A stretch of DNA of 8,740 nucleotides from CAYMLQ01 sp964390795 (GCA_964390795.1 CAYMLQ010000252.1:1-8740); one strand, 5' to 3'. Shown: positions 1 to 7,741, counted from the stretch's first letter. Notes: a model not told the origin generated them from the letters alone. Numbers and translations: made by a program.

Positions 1-3
1 CCC

Positions 4-23
4 TTTTGCGGTATGCCGCAAAA
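4..23. other. Small perfect hairpin upstream of addB-like gene
   Basis: TTTTGCGG and CCGCAAAA form an 8-bp perfect stem around a TATG loop, followed on the + strand by a purine run of mostly A. A typical intrinsic terminator needs a T run after the stem. Here the + strand continues with A, and the - strand stem is followed by AAAAGGG, so it does not fit a terminator in either direction. It may be the edge of an element or of a neighbouring gene's downstream region that begins left of the window. No function is assigned. Confidence 0.4.
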
Positions 24-103
24 AAGAAAAAAAAGACAGTTGCTCCGGGCGCGGAGGCGAATGAACGGAGATGCCAAATTTAGAATTGCTGCTGTTCGCC
101 GAC

Positions 104-132
104 TCGCCACCGGTTTCGCAACGTGGTATATT
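104..132 (+). promoter_or_regulatory. Weak candidate sigma-70-like promoter for the addBA operon
   Basis: TCGCCA (104-109, 4 of 6 to TTGACA) and TATATT (127-132, 5 of 6 to TATAAT) are separated by 17 bp. Transcription would start near 139, leaving a leader of about 38 nt before the chosen ATG at 177. The stretch is locally AT-richer than the coding DNA around it. Matches of this quality occur by chance, and the promoter could also lie left of the window. The remainder of 1-176 shows no supported gene: the short reading frames there lack family resemblance and overlap the start of the real gene. Confidence 0.22.
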
Positions 133-176
133 TCAAATGGTTCAATCATGTTCTTCTCATCGCGAACGGACTGCTC

Positions 177-3170
177 ATGGAACGCCTCTTTCTCGACAAT
201 ACGACCCCGCTCGTTCTCGCCGTGACCGAGTGGTTAACCTCACAAATGCGCGTAACACCCGGCGGCGTGAAGTCGCTGAGCCACCTGCTCGTGATCGTGC
301 CCACGCGGCAGGCGGGCCGCCGCCTGCGTCTCGCACTGGCGGAGCAGACCGGCGGCTGCCTGCCCCCGCTCATCCGCCTGCCCGCCCAAGTCATCGTCCC
401 GGCGCGCGAACCCGAGGCGCCGGTCGCCACACCGGCGGAAACCGTGGGCCTGTTGAGCCGCCTGCTCCTCGACCTCGATCTCAAAGCCTTTCCAAGCCTC
501 TTCCCCGAAAAAGGCCACCCGCGCGAAAAATCCTTTCCCTGGGCGCTGGGCGTCGCCCGGCAGTTGGGCGACCTCTGGAGCATCCTCCAGGAGAACGCCC
601 TGGTCATGGGCGACGTGGCCGCGCGGGTCGAGGCGCTGCTCTCCGGAGAAGACCTCGACGTCGAAGTCGCGCGCTGGCAGGATCTGGCCCGACTGGAGTC
701 GTCTTTCTTCGGCGCGCTTCAGAAGCTCGGGCGTACCCCAGCCCCTCTCGCACGCCAGCAGGCCGTCGCCGACCCAGGCCTTCCCGAAGGCGTCGAGCGC
801 ATCGTCCTGCCAGCTCTGGCCGACGCCCAGCCCGCGCTCTATCCCGCGCTGGAACGGCTGGGCACGCGCACCGCGCTCACCGTGCTCGTTCACGCCGCTC
901 CTTCGCAAGACGCACGCTTCGATCTCTGGGGACGCCCCGAGCCCGCGCAGTGGGCCGGCGACCAAGCGCCCGTCCTGCCGCTGGCGGACGAGCAGATCAC
1001 GCTCGCCCCCAACAGCGTCGCCCAAGCGCGCCTCGTGGCCGAGGCCTTCGCCTCCATCCCGCAGGACGAGGCGCTGCCCTCGCTGGGCATGGCCGACGAC
1101 ACCCTCTTCAGCGAGCTCCACTCCGCCTTTCTTTCTCACGGAATCCCGCTCCATAACCCCGCCGCCTACCGGCTGACCGCCTCCTCGCTCGGACGCCTCA
1201 TCCAGCAGCTCGAACAGCTCTGCCGCCAGCCGCGTTTCACCCTCCTCGCCGCCTTTCTGCGCGAGGCTGACGTGATGCGCTGGCTGGAGGCCCGCCTCGG
1301 CGCCGGCCTCTCCCATGCGGAAATCCTCACGGCCCTCGACACCCTTCAGAACGCGCACCTGCCGCAGTCGCTCGACGCCGCGCTCCGCTTCTGCGAGCAG
1401 AACCGTGACGACGACGCGCAAGCGCAAGACGCCCGCATCGCCCAAACCCTTCCCGCGTGGGAGCGCCTGCTCAAGGCGCTCGACGAAGTCCGCTCTCTGC
1501 TTGACCCGCGCGGCCGCGCTCACCTCGACCACCTGACCGCCATGCTCCAGACCCTGTTCGCCGTCCGCACCCTTCAGGAGCGGACGCCCGGCGACCGCGA
1601 GCTGGCCGCCGCCGCGGAGGCCACGCTCTCGGTTTTCGATAGCCTGTCGTCCGAACTCCTCACGGAAGCCTTGGACGAGTCCCAGCGCTCACAGCTTTTC
1701 GAAACGCTCCTGGCCTCCGCCAGCTACCCGCTCGAACCCGAGGACGCCGACGCGCTCCTGACCGAAGGCTGGCTGGAACTGCCGTGGAGCCCTGCGCGCG
1801 AACTGGTGATCACCGGCTTCAACGAGGGTTCGGTGCCCGACGCCGTCGTCGGCCACGCCTTCCTGCCGGACCGCCTGCGCCAGGGCCTGGGCCTGACCAG
1901 CAACGAGCGCCGCACTGCGCGCGACACCTACCTGCTTCAGACGCTCCTGACCTCGCGCCCGCCAAACGCCGTGCATATTTACCTTGAGCGCGTCTCCAGC
2001 CGCAACGACGTGCGCAAGCCCTCCAGCCTGCTCTTCCTGTGCGACGAAGCGACGCTCACGTCGCGGGCCAAGAAACTCTTCAGCGACGCCGAAAGCGCGG
2101 CCGCCGGACACCACCGCTCGCTGCCCGACGACTGGCGTCTGACGCTTCCAGTGTCCGCAGTGCCGCCCGAACGGCTCAGCGTGACCGCCTTCAAAAGCTA
2201 TCTGGAGTGTCCCTTCACCTTCTATCTCCGGAATGTCCTCAAGATGGAAGCGTGCGACGACCGCGTGGCCGAGCTGGACGCCATGGCCTTCGGCAACCTC
2301 TGCCACGACGCCCTGGAAGCCTTCGGCAACTCCGCCTGTAAGGAAGAGACCGACGCCGAAGCGATCACCGCGTTCTTACAGGACGAGGTCTGGCGCCTCG
2401 TCCGCCGCACGTGCGGAGGCGCGCTGCCCGCCATCCTCCACCTGCAAGCCTCCGCCGCCTGCAAGCGGCTGGCCTTCTTCGCCAGCCGCCAGGCGCGCCT
2501 GCGCGCCGACGGCTGGCAGATCGCCGCGACTGAACGTCCGCTCACGATGACCGAGCACGGGCTGACCATCCGCGGCCGCGCCGACCGCCTGGACTACCAT
2601 GCCGCCTCCGACACGTGGCGGATCATCGACTACAAGACGTGGGACCGCCTCGGCAAGAATGACGGCACCGACCGCTTCATGTCCGCCAGCAAGGCCGACC
2701 TCGAAGCCGCCGCGCAGCGCGGCCTCGCTCCATTCGCGTTCGCCGACAAGCCGCGCGTGTGGACCGACCTGCAACTGCCCCTCTATCTGCTCATGGCCCA
2801 GGCGGGAGCCCTCGTGCCCGCCGGAGCCAAGGCCGAGTGCGGCTATTTCGTGCTGGGCGAGACCGAGGCAGAAACCGCGTGCAAAGCCTGGGATTTCGCG
2901 CCGCTCCGCGACGACGCCGTGGCCGCTGTGCGCTGGGTGATCGGCCGCGTCAAGGCCGGCGTCTACTGGCCGCCCACGCCGAAAGACGCCTGGGCTCGGG
3001 ATTACGGCTCGCTATTCTTAGATTCGCCAGAGCTGAGCGTCAGCCCCGCATGGATCGCCGACCAAGAGCGGCGGCTGTCCGGGGACAGGAGTGTCCCCGC
3101 TCCCGGTGACTGCGGACAGGCTTGCGAGACAGCTATCGCGGGCGGGCACCTTGCCGGAGGTCCGTCATGA
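177..3170 (+). CDS. addB: AddB-like subunit of an AddAB helicase-nuclease, with C-terminal PD-(D/E)XK nuclease
   Basis: Probable AddB-type partner (997 aa) of the helicase encoded next, acting on double-strand DNA ends in recombination repair. Near the N-terminus it has VPTRQAGRRLR (residues ~41-51), the 'PTR-GRRL' signature of many AddB proteins; no Walker A loop is visible. GFNEGSVP (547-554) matches the conserved G-N-E-G-x-P segment of AddB/RecC-type helicase-like domains. The C-terminal nuclease is clear: SYLECPFTFYLRNVL (C678), LCHDAL (H710), GRADRLD (D803), IIDYKTW (D818, K820) and QLPLY (Q866, Y870), the full RecB-family set. The C-x2-C-x5-C iron-sulfur motif seen at the C-terminus of Bacillus AddB is not found; only C-x3-C occurs in the final residues. 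ATG 177 is preferred over the in-frame GTG at 123: the upstream residues look unconserved, while MERLF starts as AddB proteins do, with a weak AACGGA six bases before it. The gene overlaps its downstream neighbour by 4 bp. Confidence 0.8.
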   Translation: MERLFLDNTTPLVLAVTEWLTSQMRVTPGGVKSLSHLLVIVPTRQAGRRLRLALAEQTGGCLPPLIRLPAQVIVPAREPEAPVATPAETVGLLSRLLLDLDLKAFPSLFPEKGHPREKSFPWALGVARQLGDLWSILQENALVMGDVAARVEALLSGEDLDVEVARWQDLARLESSFFGALQKLGRTPAPLARQQAVADPGLPEGVERIVLPALADAQPALYPALERLGTRTALTVLVHAAPSQDARFDLWGRPEPAQWAGDQAPVLPLADEQITLAPNSVAQARLVAEAFASIPQDEALPSLGMADDTLFSELHSAFLSHGIPLHNPAAYRLTASSLGRLIQQLEQLCRQPRFTLLAAFLREADVMRWLEARLGAGLSHAEILTALDTLQNAHLPQSLDAALRFCEQNRDDDAQAQDARIAQTLPAWERLLKALDEVRSLLDPRGRAHLDHLTAMLQTLFAVRTLQERTPGDRELAAAAEATLSVFDSLSSELLTEALDESQRSQLFETLLASASYPLEPEDADALLTEGWLELPWSPARELVITGFNEGSVPDAVVGHAFLPDRLRQGLGLTSNERRTARDTYLLQTLLTSRPPNAVHIYLERVSSRNDVRKPSSLLFLCDEATLTSRAKKLFSDAESAAAGHHRSLPDDWRLTLPVSAVPPERLSVTAFKSYLECPFTFYLRNVLKMEACDDRVAELDAMAFGNLCHDALEAFGNSACKEETDAEAITAFLQDEVWRLVRRTCGGALPAILHLQASAACKRLAFFASRQARLRADGWQIAATERPLTMTEHGLTIRGRADRLDYHAASDTWRIIDYKTWDRLGKNDGTDRFMSASKADLEAAAQRGLAPFAFADKPRVWTDLQLPLYLLMAQAGALVPAGAKAECGYFVLGETEAETACKAWDFAPLRDDAVAAVRWVIGRVKAGVYWPPTPKDAWARDYGSLFLDSPELSVSPAWIADQERRLSGDRSVPAPGDCGQACETAIAGGHLAGGPS
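3075..3119. repeat. Palindromic element in the 3' end of the addB-like gene
   Basis: GGGGACA (3081-3087) and TGTCCCC (3092-3098) form a perfect 7-bp stem with a GGAG loop. CTGTCCG (3075-3081) and CGGACAG (3113-3119) form a second, enclosing inverted repeat that shares one base with the inner stem. The element encodes the final tail of the AddB-like protein (from about residue 967), after the recognisable nuclease domain ends. Its compact symmetry and position at a domain end suggest a REP-like dispersed repeat captured by the gene, but one window cannot show that it is dispersed. It lies 37-48 bases upstream of the addA-like ribosome binding site and could affect coupling between the two genes. 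Confidence 0.5.
3156..3160 (+). promoter_or_regulatory. Ribosome binding site deciding the addA-like start
   Basis: GGAGG lies six bases before ATG 3167, within the last codons of the upstream gene. It supports ATG 3167 over the in-frame ATG at 3122, which would add 15 residues (RDSYRGRAP...) with no family resemblance ahead of the nucleotide-binding loop. The ATG overlaps the upstream TGA as ATGA, an arrangement typical of translational coupling. Confidence 0.8.
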
Positions 3171-6100
3171 GAAACAGCCTGATCAAGGCCTCCGCCGGCA
3201 CGGGCAAGACCTTCGCGCTCGCGACGCGCATGATCCGCCTGATGCTCCTCGGCGTTGAGCCGAACCAGATCGTGGCACTCACCTTCTCGCGCGCCGCAGC
3301 CGGAGAGATCTTCAACAAGATCGCGGGGCGTCTCGCAGACGCCGCCACCTCCGACAGCCAGGCTGATGCCGAATCCGCGCACGTTTTCGAGTCGCTAGAC
3401 ATCGCGCTCGCGACCACGCTCCGCTCCCGGCACAGCGCCTCGGTCTCGCGCGCGGCCTTCGCCAGCCTCCTGCGGAGACTGATCGCCACGCAGCACGCCA
3501 GCATGATCGGCACGATCGACAGCTTCATGACCCGCATGGTGCAGGCCTTCCCGCTCGAGCTGGGGTTGCAGGGCTCCCTGACGATCATGGACACCTACCG
3601 CGTCGAGCGCGAAAAGAACGCGGCGATGACGTCGCTGCTGAACCGCGTCGCCTCGACTCCCGAGGCGGACCTGTTTTTCGAGGCCTTCCGCCAGGCGACC
3701 TTCGGCAAGGAGGGCAAGTCGTATGGAGAGAAGCTGGCGGGCTTCGTGGCCACGTGGCACGAGGTTCTGCAGGACTACCCGAACGCCTGCGCGTGGGGCC
3801 GTCCGGACGTGATCTGGCCCAACGGCGAGCCTTTTCCCATTCACGACACGACCGACCATCTGGCGCAGAGGCTGGCCGCCGAAATCCGCAGCGATTGGGA
3901 GCTTGCCGGGCGTGAGAAAACGTGGGACGAGTTCTGCGACTTTGTCAGAGGCTTCAACACCACGTTTCCGGCCAAAGCCGGCATCCAGAACGTTCTGAAC
4001 GCCTATCAGCCGCAGGCCACCTCCATCGAGATCAGCTACAACCGCAAAGCCTGCTGTTTCACCGGCGAGAAGGCCAGGCTGATCCTTCAGACCGTCGAGA
4101 CGCTGTACGGGCTGGTCCTTCGCGCCCGCTACCAAACCACGCAAGGCATCTATCGCCTGATGGAACAGATCGAAGCCGAATATGCGCAGAACACGCGCAA
4201 CCGGGGACTACTCACCTTCGACGACATCCCCCGCCTGATCGCAAGCCTTGACACGTCCATCCGCCAAAACATCGAGTACCGGTTTGACGGGCGCTTCCGC
4301 CACTGGGCCTTGGACGAGTTTCAGGATACCTCGCACGCGCAGTGGGCGGCCGTGAGCAATCTGGTCGACGAAGTCATCCAGTCCGATGAGGGCGAGCGCT
4401 CGATCCTCATCGTGGGAGACATGAAGCAGGCCATCTACGGCTGGCGCGGCGGCGATGTCGCCATCTTCGAAAAAGAGGCCGCCTCCGGGCACTATGCGAC
4501 ATCCCAGCTCAACACCACCTACCGCTACTGCCCGCAGATCGCGGGGCTCGTCAACCGCGTCTTCGACGGCGGGAAGATCGAGGCGCTCTTAAAGCCCGGC
4601 GCCAAGGCCGCGGGCGAGAAATGGCGGCGCCTCTGGACGCCGCACGCCTCGCAGCAGCGTGACGGCTTCGTCCGTGTCGAACGCGTGCCTTCACCCGACA
4701 AGGCGTCGGACGAGAGGACGATCGACCCCTACCTGGCCGCGGCCTGCGCCCACCTTCAGTCGGTGCGCCCGTGGGAGCACGGCCTCAGCGCCGCGATTCT
4801 GGTGCGCAGCAACGAGCACGGAAAGCGCTTCGCCGACGCGCTGCGGCGCGCGGGCATCCCCGCCGTCTGGGAAGGCGAGAGCGCCATCTGCGACACCCCC
4901 GTCGTCACCGCCCTGCTGCACGTCCTGCAGGTGGCCGAGCATCCCGGCAACACGCTGGCGTGGCACCACGTGTGCGCCACGCCGCTGGCGCGCACGGCCT
5001 TCCGCCACGCCTGTTCGCTGCCGCCCCCGCTGGGCGCAGCCGAGCTTTCGCGCCAGGTCTTGAACGACGTCTCGCGCCTCGGCCTGCCGCGCACGTTGCG
5101 CACCATCATCGACGCGCTCGCCGGAACCGGAACCGACCTGTTCACGCTGACGCGCCTCGACGAGCTGCTGCGCGCCGCCACGCAATTCGCCGCCGGCGCG
5201 GACGCCGAAACCACGCTCACCGACTTCACCGCGTTTGTCGAAGCGTTCATCACGCGCGACGTGGCCGACACCTCCACGGTCAAGATCCTCACCATCCACC
5301 GCAGCAAGGGGCTCGGCTTCGACGTCGTGCTTTTGCCGGTCATCGAGTCGGTCGGCATGGAGTCCGTCCGCTCCGGCGAAGTGCTCTTTTCCGAGGATGA
5401 CGCTTGGCTTCTGACCCATCCCGGCAAACAGATCGTCCTGTCCGACCCCGTCTTGACCGCCGCGCGCGACCATGCGCTCAACGAGGGCGTCTTCGAGGCG
5501 CTCTGCGTGTCCTACGTGGCCATGACCCGCGCCAAGCGCGCCTTGGTGCTGCTGCTTAAGCCTGCGGCCGCGAGCGCCTCTGAGAGCTGCTATTTCAGCG
5601 ACCACGTCGAGGCCGCGCTCGGGGAGCCGCTGCCGTGGTCGGAAGGCGACCCCGACTGGTTCCAGCGTGCCGCGTCTCGCGCTGAGACGCCCTTGTCGCC
5701 GCCCGCGCCTACGCCCCATGTTGTCCGCCTGAAGCGCCGCGCAATCCAGCGCGTCACGCCCTCCGCCTCCTATCACGGCCGCGCGGCCAGCGAGCTGTTC
5801 AGCGCCCGCGACGACCTCGCCGCCCAGCGCGGCACGCGGCTGCATGAGGCGCTGAGCCGGATCGTGTGGCTGGACGCGACGCCCGCGCAGCCGGCCGGTA
5901 TCCCGCAGGCCGAACTCGACCTCGCGCTTTCCTCCGCCTTCCGCGACGCGCTGGTGCGGCCCGCCCACGTGATTGATCTCTGGCGCGAGCGTGCGTTCGA
6001 GCTGATGGCCGAAGACCAGTGGATCTCCGGCACGTTCGACCGCGTCGTTTTCTTCGAAGAGCAAGGCCGGCACCGGGCTGAGATTTTCGACTTCAAATCC

Positions 6101-6274
6101 AACCGGCGCCGGCCCGCAGAATCCGCCGCTGATTTCGAGCAACGCATGCGGATCACCTATGAGGTCCAGATGGCCAATTACCGCAGTGCACTCTCCCGCC
6201 TTTCAGGCCTTGCCGAAGACGCGATCCGCTGCACACTGCTGCTTACAGCCACGCGGCAGTCCGTGCACGTCTGA
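3167..6274 (+). CDS. addA: AddA-like UvrD/RecB-family ATP-dependent helicase-nuclease
   Basis: Superfamily 1A DNA helicase (1035 aa) fused to a RecB-family nuclease, the motor subunit of an AddAB-type complex that resects double-strand breaks for RecA loading. Motifs in order: Walker A ASAGTGKT (K14); Ia ALTFSRAAAGEI; Walker B DEFQDT (383-388); III GDMKQAIYGWRGGD (417-430); IV TYRY (R453); V HRSKGLGFD (711-719); VI YVAMTRAKRAL (783-793, R788 as arginine finger). The nuclease has RGTRLHEAL (H893), GTFDRV (D958), IFDFKS (D975, K977) and QMANY (Q1001, Y1005), so its catalytic set looks intact. The protein ends soon after, as AddA/RecB proteins do (LLLTATRQSVHV), so it appears complete, though shorter than the ~1230 aa of Bacillus AddA. 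It starts inside the addB-like gene with a good ribosome binding site, so the two are almost certainly co-transcribed and made together. RecB or a generic UvrD-like label is possible, but no recC or recD is seen and the addB-addA order fits AddAB. Confidence 0.85.
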   Translation: MRNSLIKASAGTGKTFALATRMIRLMLLGVEPNQIVALTFSRAAAGEIFNKIAGRLADAATSDSQADAESAHVFESLDIALATTLRSRHSASVSRAAFASLLRRLIATQHASMIGTIDSFMTRMVQAFPLELGLQGSLTIMDTYRVEREKNAAMTSLLNRVASTPEADLFFEAFRQATFGKEGKSYGEKLAGFVATWHEVLQDYPNACAWGRPDVIWPNGEPFPIHDTTDHLAQRLAAEIRSDWELAGREKTWDEFCDFVRGFNTTFPAKAGIQNVLNAYQPQATSIEISYNRKACCFTGEKARLILQTVETLYGLVLRARYQTTQGIYRLMEQIEAEYAQNTRNRGLLTFDDIPRLIASLDTSIRQNIEYRFDGRFRHWALDEFQDTSHAQWAAVSNLVDEVIQSDEGERSILIVGDMKQAIYGWRGGDVAIFEKEAASGHYATSQLNTTYRYCPQIAGLVNRVFDGGKIEALLKPGAKAAGEKWRRLWTPHASQQRDGFVRVERVPSPDKASDERTIDPYLAAACAHLQSVRPWEHGLSAAILVRSNEHGKRFADALRRAGIPAVWEGESAICDTPVVTALLHVLQVAEHPGNTLAWHHVCATPLARTAFRHACSLPPPLGAAELSRQVLNDVSRLGLPRTLRTIIDALAGTGTDLFTLTRLDELLRAATQFAAGADAETTLTDFTAFVEAFITRDVADTSTVKILTIHRSKGLGFDVVLLPVIESVGMESVRSGEVLFSEDDAWLLTHPGKQIVLSDPVLTAARDHALNEGVFEALCVSYVAMTRAKRALVLLLKPAAASASESCYFSDHVEAALGEPLPWSEGDPDWFQRAASRAETPLSPPAPTPHVVRLKRRAIQRVTPSASYHGRAASELFSARDDLAAQRGTRLHEALSRIVWLDATPAQPAGIPQAELDLALSSAFRDALVRPAHVIDLWRERAFELMAEDQWISGTFDRVVFFEEQGRHRAEIFDFKSNRRRPAESAADFEQRMRITYEVQMANYRSALSRLSGLAEDAIRCTLLLTATRQSVHV

Positions 6275-6293
6275 TACCACTACCGAAGTCCGA

Positions 6294-6370
6294 GATAAGG
6301 GTAAAAGATAAGGGTGAAAGATTAAGGGCAATGCACCCCTCATCTTTCACCCTTATCTTTTCCCATAATC
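6294..6370. repeat. Palindromic array of six 13-base units
   Basis: On the + strand three tandem units follow each other: GATAAGGGTAAAA (6294-6306), GATAAGGGTGAAA (6307-6319) and GATTAAGGGCAAT (6320-6332). On the - strand three more follow: GATTATGGGAAAA (6370-6358), GATAAGGGTGAAA (6357-6345) and GATGAGGGGTGCA (6344-6332). The middle units are identical, and the two sets meet at 6332, making a head-to-head palindrome of tandem repeats. The composition is much more AT-rich than the flanking genes. I do not recognise a named family. It may be a dispersed intergenic repeat. Confidence 0.75.
6303..6361. terminator. Candidate bidirectional terminator between convergent genes
   Basis: AAAAGATAAGGGTGAAAGAT (6303-6322) and its exact reverse complement (6342-6361) give a perfect 20-bp stem with a 19-nt loop. 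An AGGG/CCCT pairing (6325-6328 with 6337-6340) can extend it inside the loop. The 3' arm ends in CTTTT when read on either strand, because the stem is symmetric. The position, 28 bp after the addA-like stop and 43 bp beyond the oxidoreductase stop on the other strand, is where a shared terminator would sit. The stem is only moderately GC-rich and the T run is short, so termination efficiency is uncertain. Confidence 0.5.
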
Positions 6371-6404
6371 TATCACATTTCTGACACACACCCATCGCCG
6401 CGCG

Positions 6405-7736
6405 TTATCCGTTCAGCGTCCAGCCGTCGCGGTACGTGCGCTTGAGCAGAGCGTCTGCTTCCGGGTTATCGGTGACTCGGCCGGCCGCGCCGTCGTAGCT
6501 GATCTTCTTGCCGACGCGGTACGCCACCAGACCGAGGCACATCTGCTCGATCATGTCCGCGCTGTACTCAAAGTCGCACGCGGTCTTCAGCGACGGATCC
6601 TTACACGCGTTGACCCACTGCTTCTGGAAGTGGCCGACCGACGGCAGCAGTTCCTCCTTCTTGCGCGGGCGGTAATACGTCAGGCTTCCGTCCTTGCCGA
6701 GCGGGATCAGCATGCGCGACGTGAAGTCCGCCACCAGGATGCCCTCGCTTCCCTTAAACATCGCGCCGTGGCCGATCTTATTGAGGTCCACGAAGGAGCT
6801 TGGCGGGTTCGGCAAGGCGCCGCCCTGATACCACGAGACGCTGATCGGGCCGCGCCAACTGTTCGCGGGGTGCTCGAAGCGCATCTCCGCCATGACGGGC
6901 GTGACGTCGGGGTTGAAGGGGTCGCCCTTTGCCTCGGCGGAGGTCGGCAGCTTACAGTCCACCGCGTTCCAGAGCAGGTCCATCGTGTGGCTGCCCATGT
7001 CGCCGATCTGGCCGGTGCCGAAGTCCCAGTACATGTTCCACTGCAGGCAGTTCGCCCCCGCCGTGCCCGAGAAATACTCCGGGTTATACGGGTGGTCGGA
7101 CTTCACCGGCCCCAGCCACAGGTCGTAGTGCAGGCCGTCCGGCGGAGTCCCACCGGCGGGCAGATAACCTGGCTTGGGAATCTTGCGGTTGCCCCAGGCG
7201 TAGGCACTCTTCAGTTCGCCGATCGCGCCGTCGCGGATCATCTCGGCGAGGCGGCTGAAGTTGTCGTGCTCGTGCCGCTGCATGCCGACCTGAGTCGCGA
7301 GTTTACTCTTTTTCGGCAGCCAGTTGGCGCGCACCACGCGCGCCTCCTCGACGGAGATCCCCAGCGGCTTCTCCAGATAGACATGCTTGCCGCGGTTCAG
7401 CGCCCAGTTGGCGACGAACGCGTGGGTGAAGTCGGTCGTGCAGATCACGACGGCGTCGATGTCTTTCTGTTCGAGGCATTTCCTCCAGTCGCTGTAGGTC
7501 TTCGCACTCGGAAAACGCTTGGCCGCGTCCGCGAGGTTCCGGTCCCAGACGTCGCAGAGCGCCACGACGTTCTCGTCCGCGATCGAATCGAGGTGCGCCA
7601 GACCGCGCCCCCAGGTGCCGATCAGCGCGATGTTCAGCTTGTTGCCCGGCGCAGCCTGCCCGCGCAACCCATTCGGAAAGATCAGCAAGCCGGCCCCCGT
7701 GGCCATCGCCGATTTCAGGAATACACGTCGTTTCAT
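6405..7736 (-). CDS. Gfo/Idh/MocA-family oxidoreductase with Tat signal peptide
   Basis: Probable NAD(P)-dependent sugar-type dehydrogenase (443 aa). It opens with KRRVFLKSAM (residues 2-11), a twin-arginine motif, then a hydrophobic stretch (ATGAGLLIF) and a likely cleavage area near GQAAPG (26-31), so the folded enzyme is probably exported with cofactor bound. The Rossmann fold begins at NKLNIALIGTWGRG (G40, G43, G45), with CDVWD (61-65) after the second strand. EKPLGISVEEAR (122-133) is the family's EKP motif with the catalytic-site lysine. GDMGSHTMD (245-253) is the conserved C-terminal-domain segment with H250 and D253, and WLGP and YWDFGTG are typical of the PVC-phylum branch. The start is set by a strong GGAGGAGGAAGG (7753-7742) shortly before the ATG. 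It lies 24 bp downstream of a related gene, so they probably form an operon. The substrate is unknown; family members act on inositols, glucose-fructose, amino sugars or glycosides. Confidence 0.88.
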   Translation of the reverse strand: MKRRVFLKSAMATGAGLLIFPNGLRGQAAPGNKLNIALIGTWGRGLAHLDSIADENVVALCDVWDRNLADAAKRFPSAKTYSDWRKCLEQKDIDAVVICTTDFTHAFVANWALNRGKHVYLEKPLGISVEEARVVRANWLPKKSKLATQVGMQRHEHDNFSRLAEMIRDGAIGELKSAYAWGNRKIPKPGYLPAGGTPPDGLHYDLWLGPVKSDHPYNPEYFSGTAGANCLQWNMYWDFGTGQIGDMGSHTMDLLWNAVDCKLPTSAEAKGDPFNPDVTPVMAEMRFEHPANSWRGPISVSWYQGGALPNPPSSFVDLNKIGHGAMFKGSEGILVADFTSRMLIPLGKDGSLTYYRPRKKEELLPSVGHFQKQWVNACKDPSLKTACDFEYSADMIEQMCLGLVAYRVGKKISYDGAAGRVTDNPEADALLKRTYRDGWTLNG

Positions 7737-7741
7737 TTTTA

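Noticed and set aside
71..1156. 361-codon + strand frame overlapping the addB-like gene
   Set aside because: The translation is almost entirely Arg/Pro/Ala/Gly repeats, characteristic of an out-of-frame read of GC-rich codons.
240..1532. 430-codon open frame antisense to the 5' half of the addB-like gene
   Set aside because: Same pattern of GC-driven antisense openness; the sense frame has the AddB PTR-GRRL segment, and the antisense frame has no motif.
3122..3166. Upstream start for the addA-like gene at 3122
   Set aside because: The 15 extra residues have no resemblance to helicase N-termini, and a well-spaced GGAGG serves the ATG at 3167.
4691..6142. 483-codon open frame antisense to the addA-like gene
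   Set aside because: It lies entirely opposite the conserved helicase and nuclease motifs, has an Arg/Gly/Ala-rich composition typical of antisense shadows in GC-rich DNA, and has no recognisable domain.
6294..6370. CRISPR array
   Set aside because: The 13-base units abut each other without spacers and switch orientation at the centre. This is a palindromic tandem repeat, not repeat-spacer DNA.
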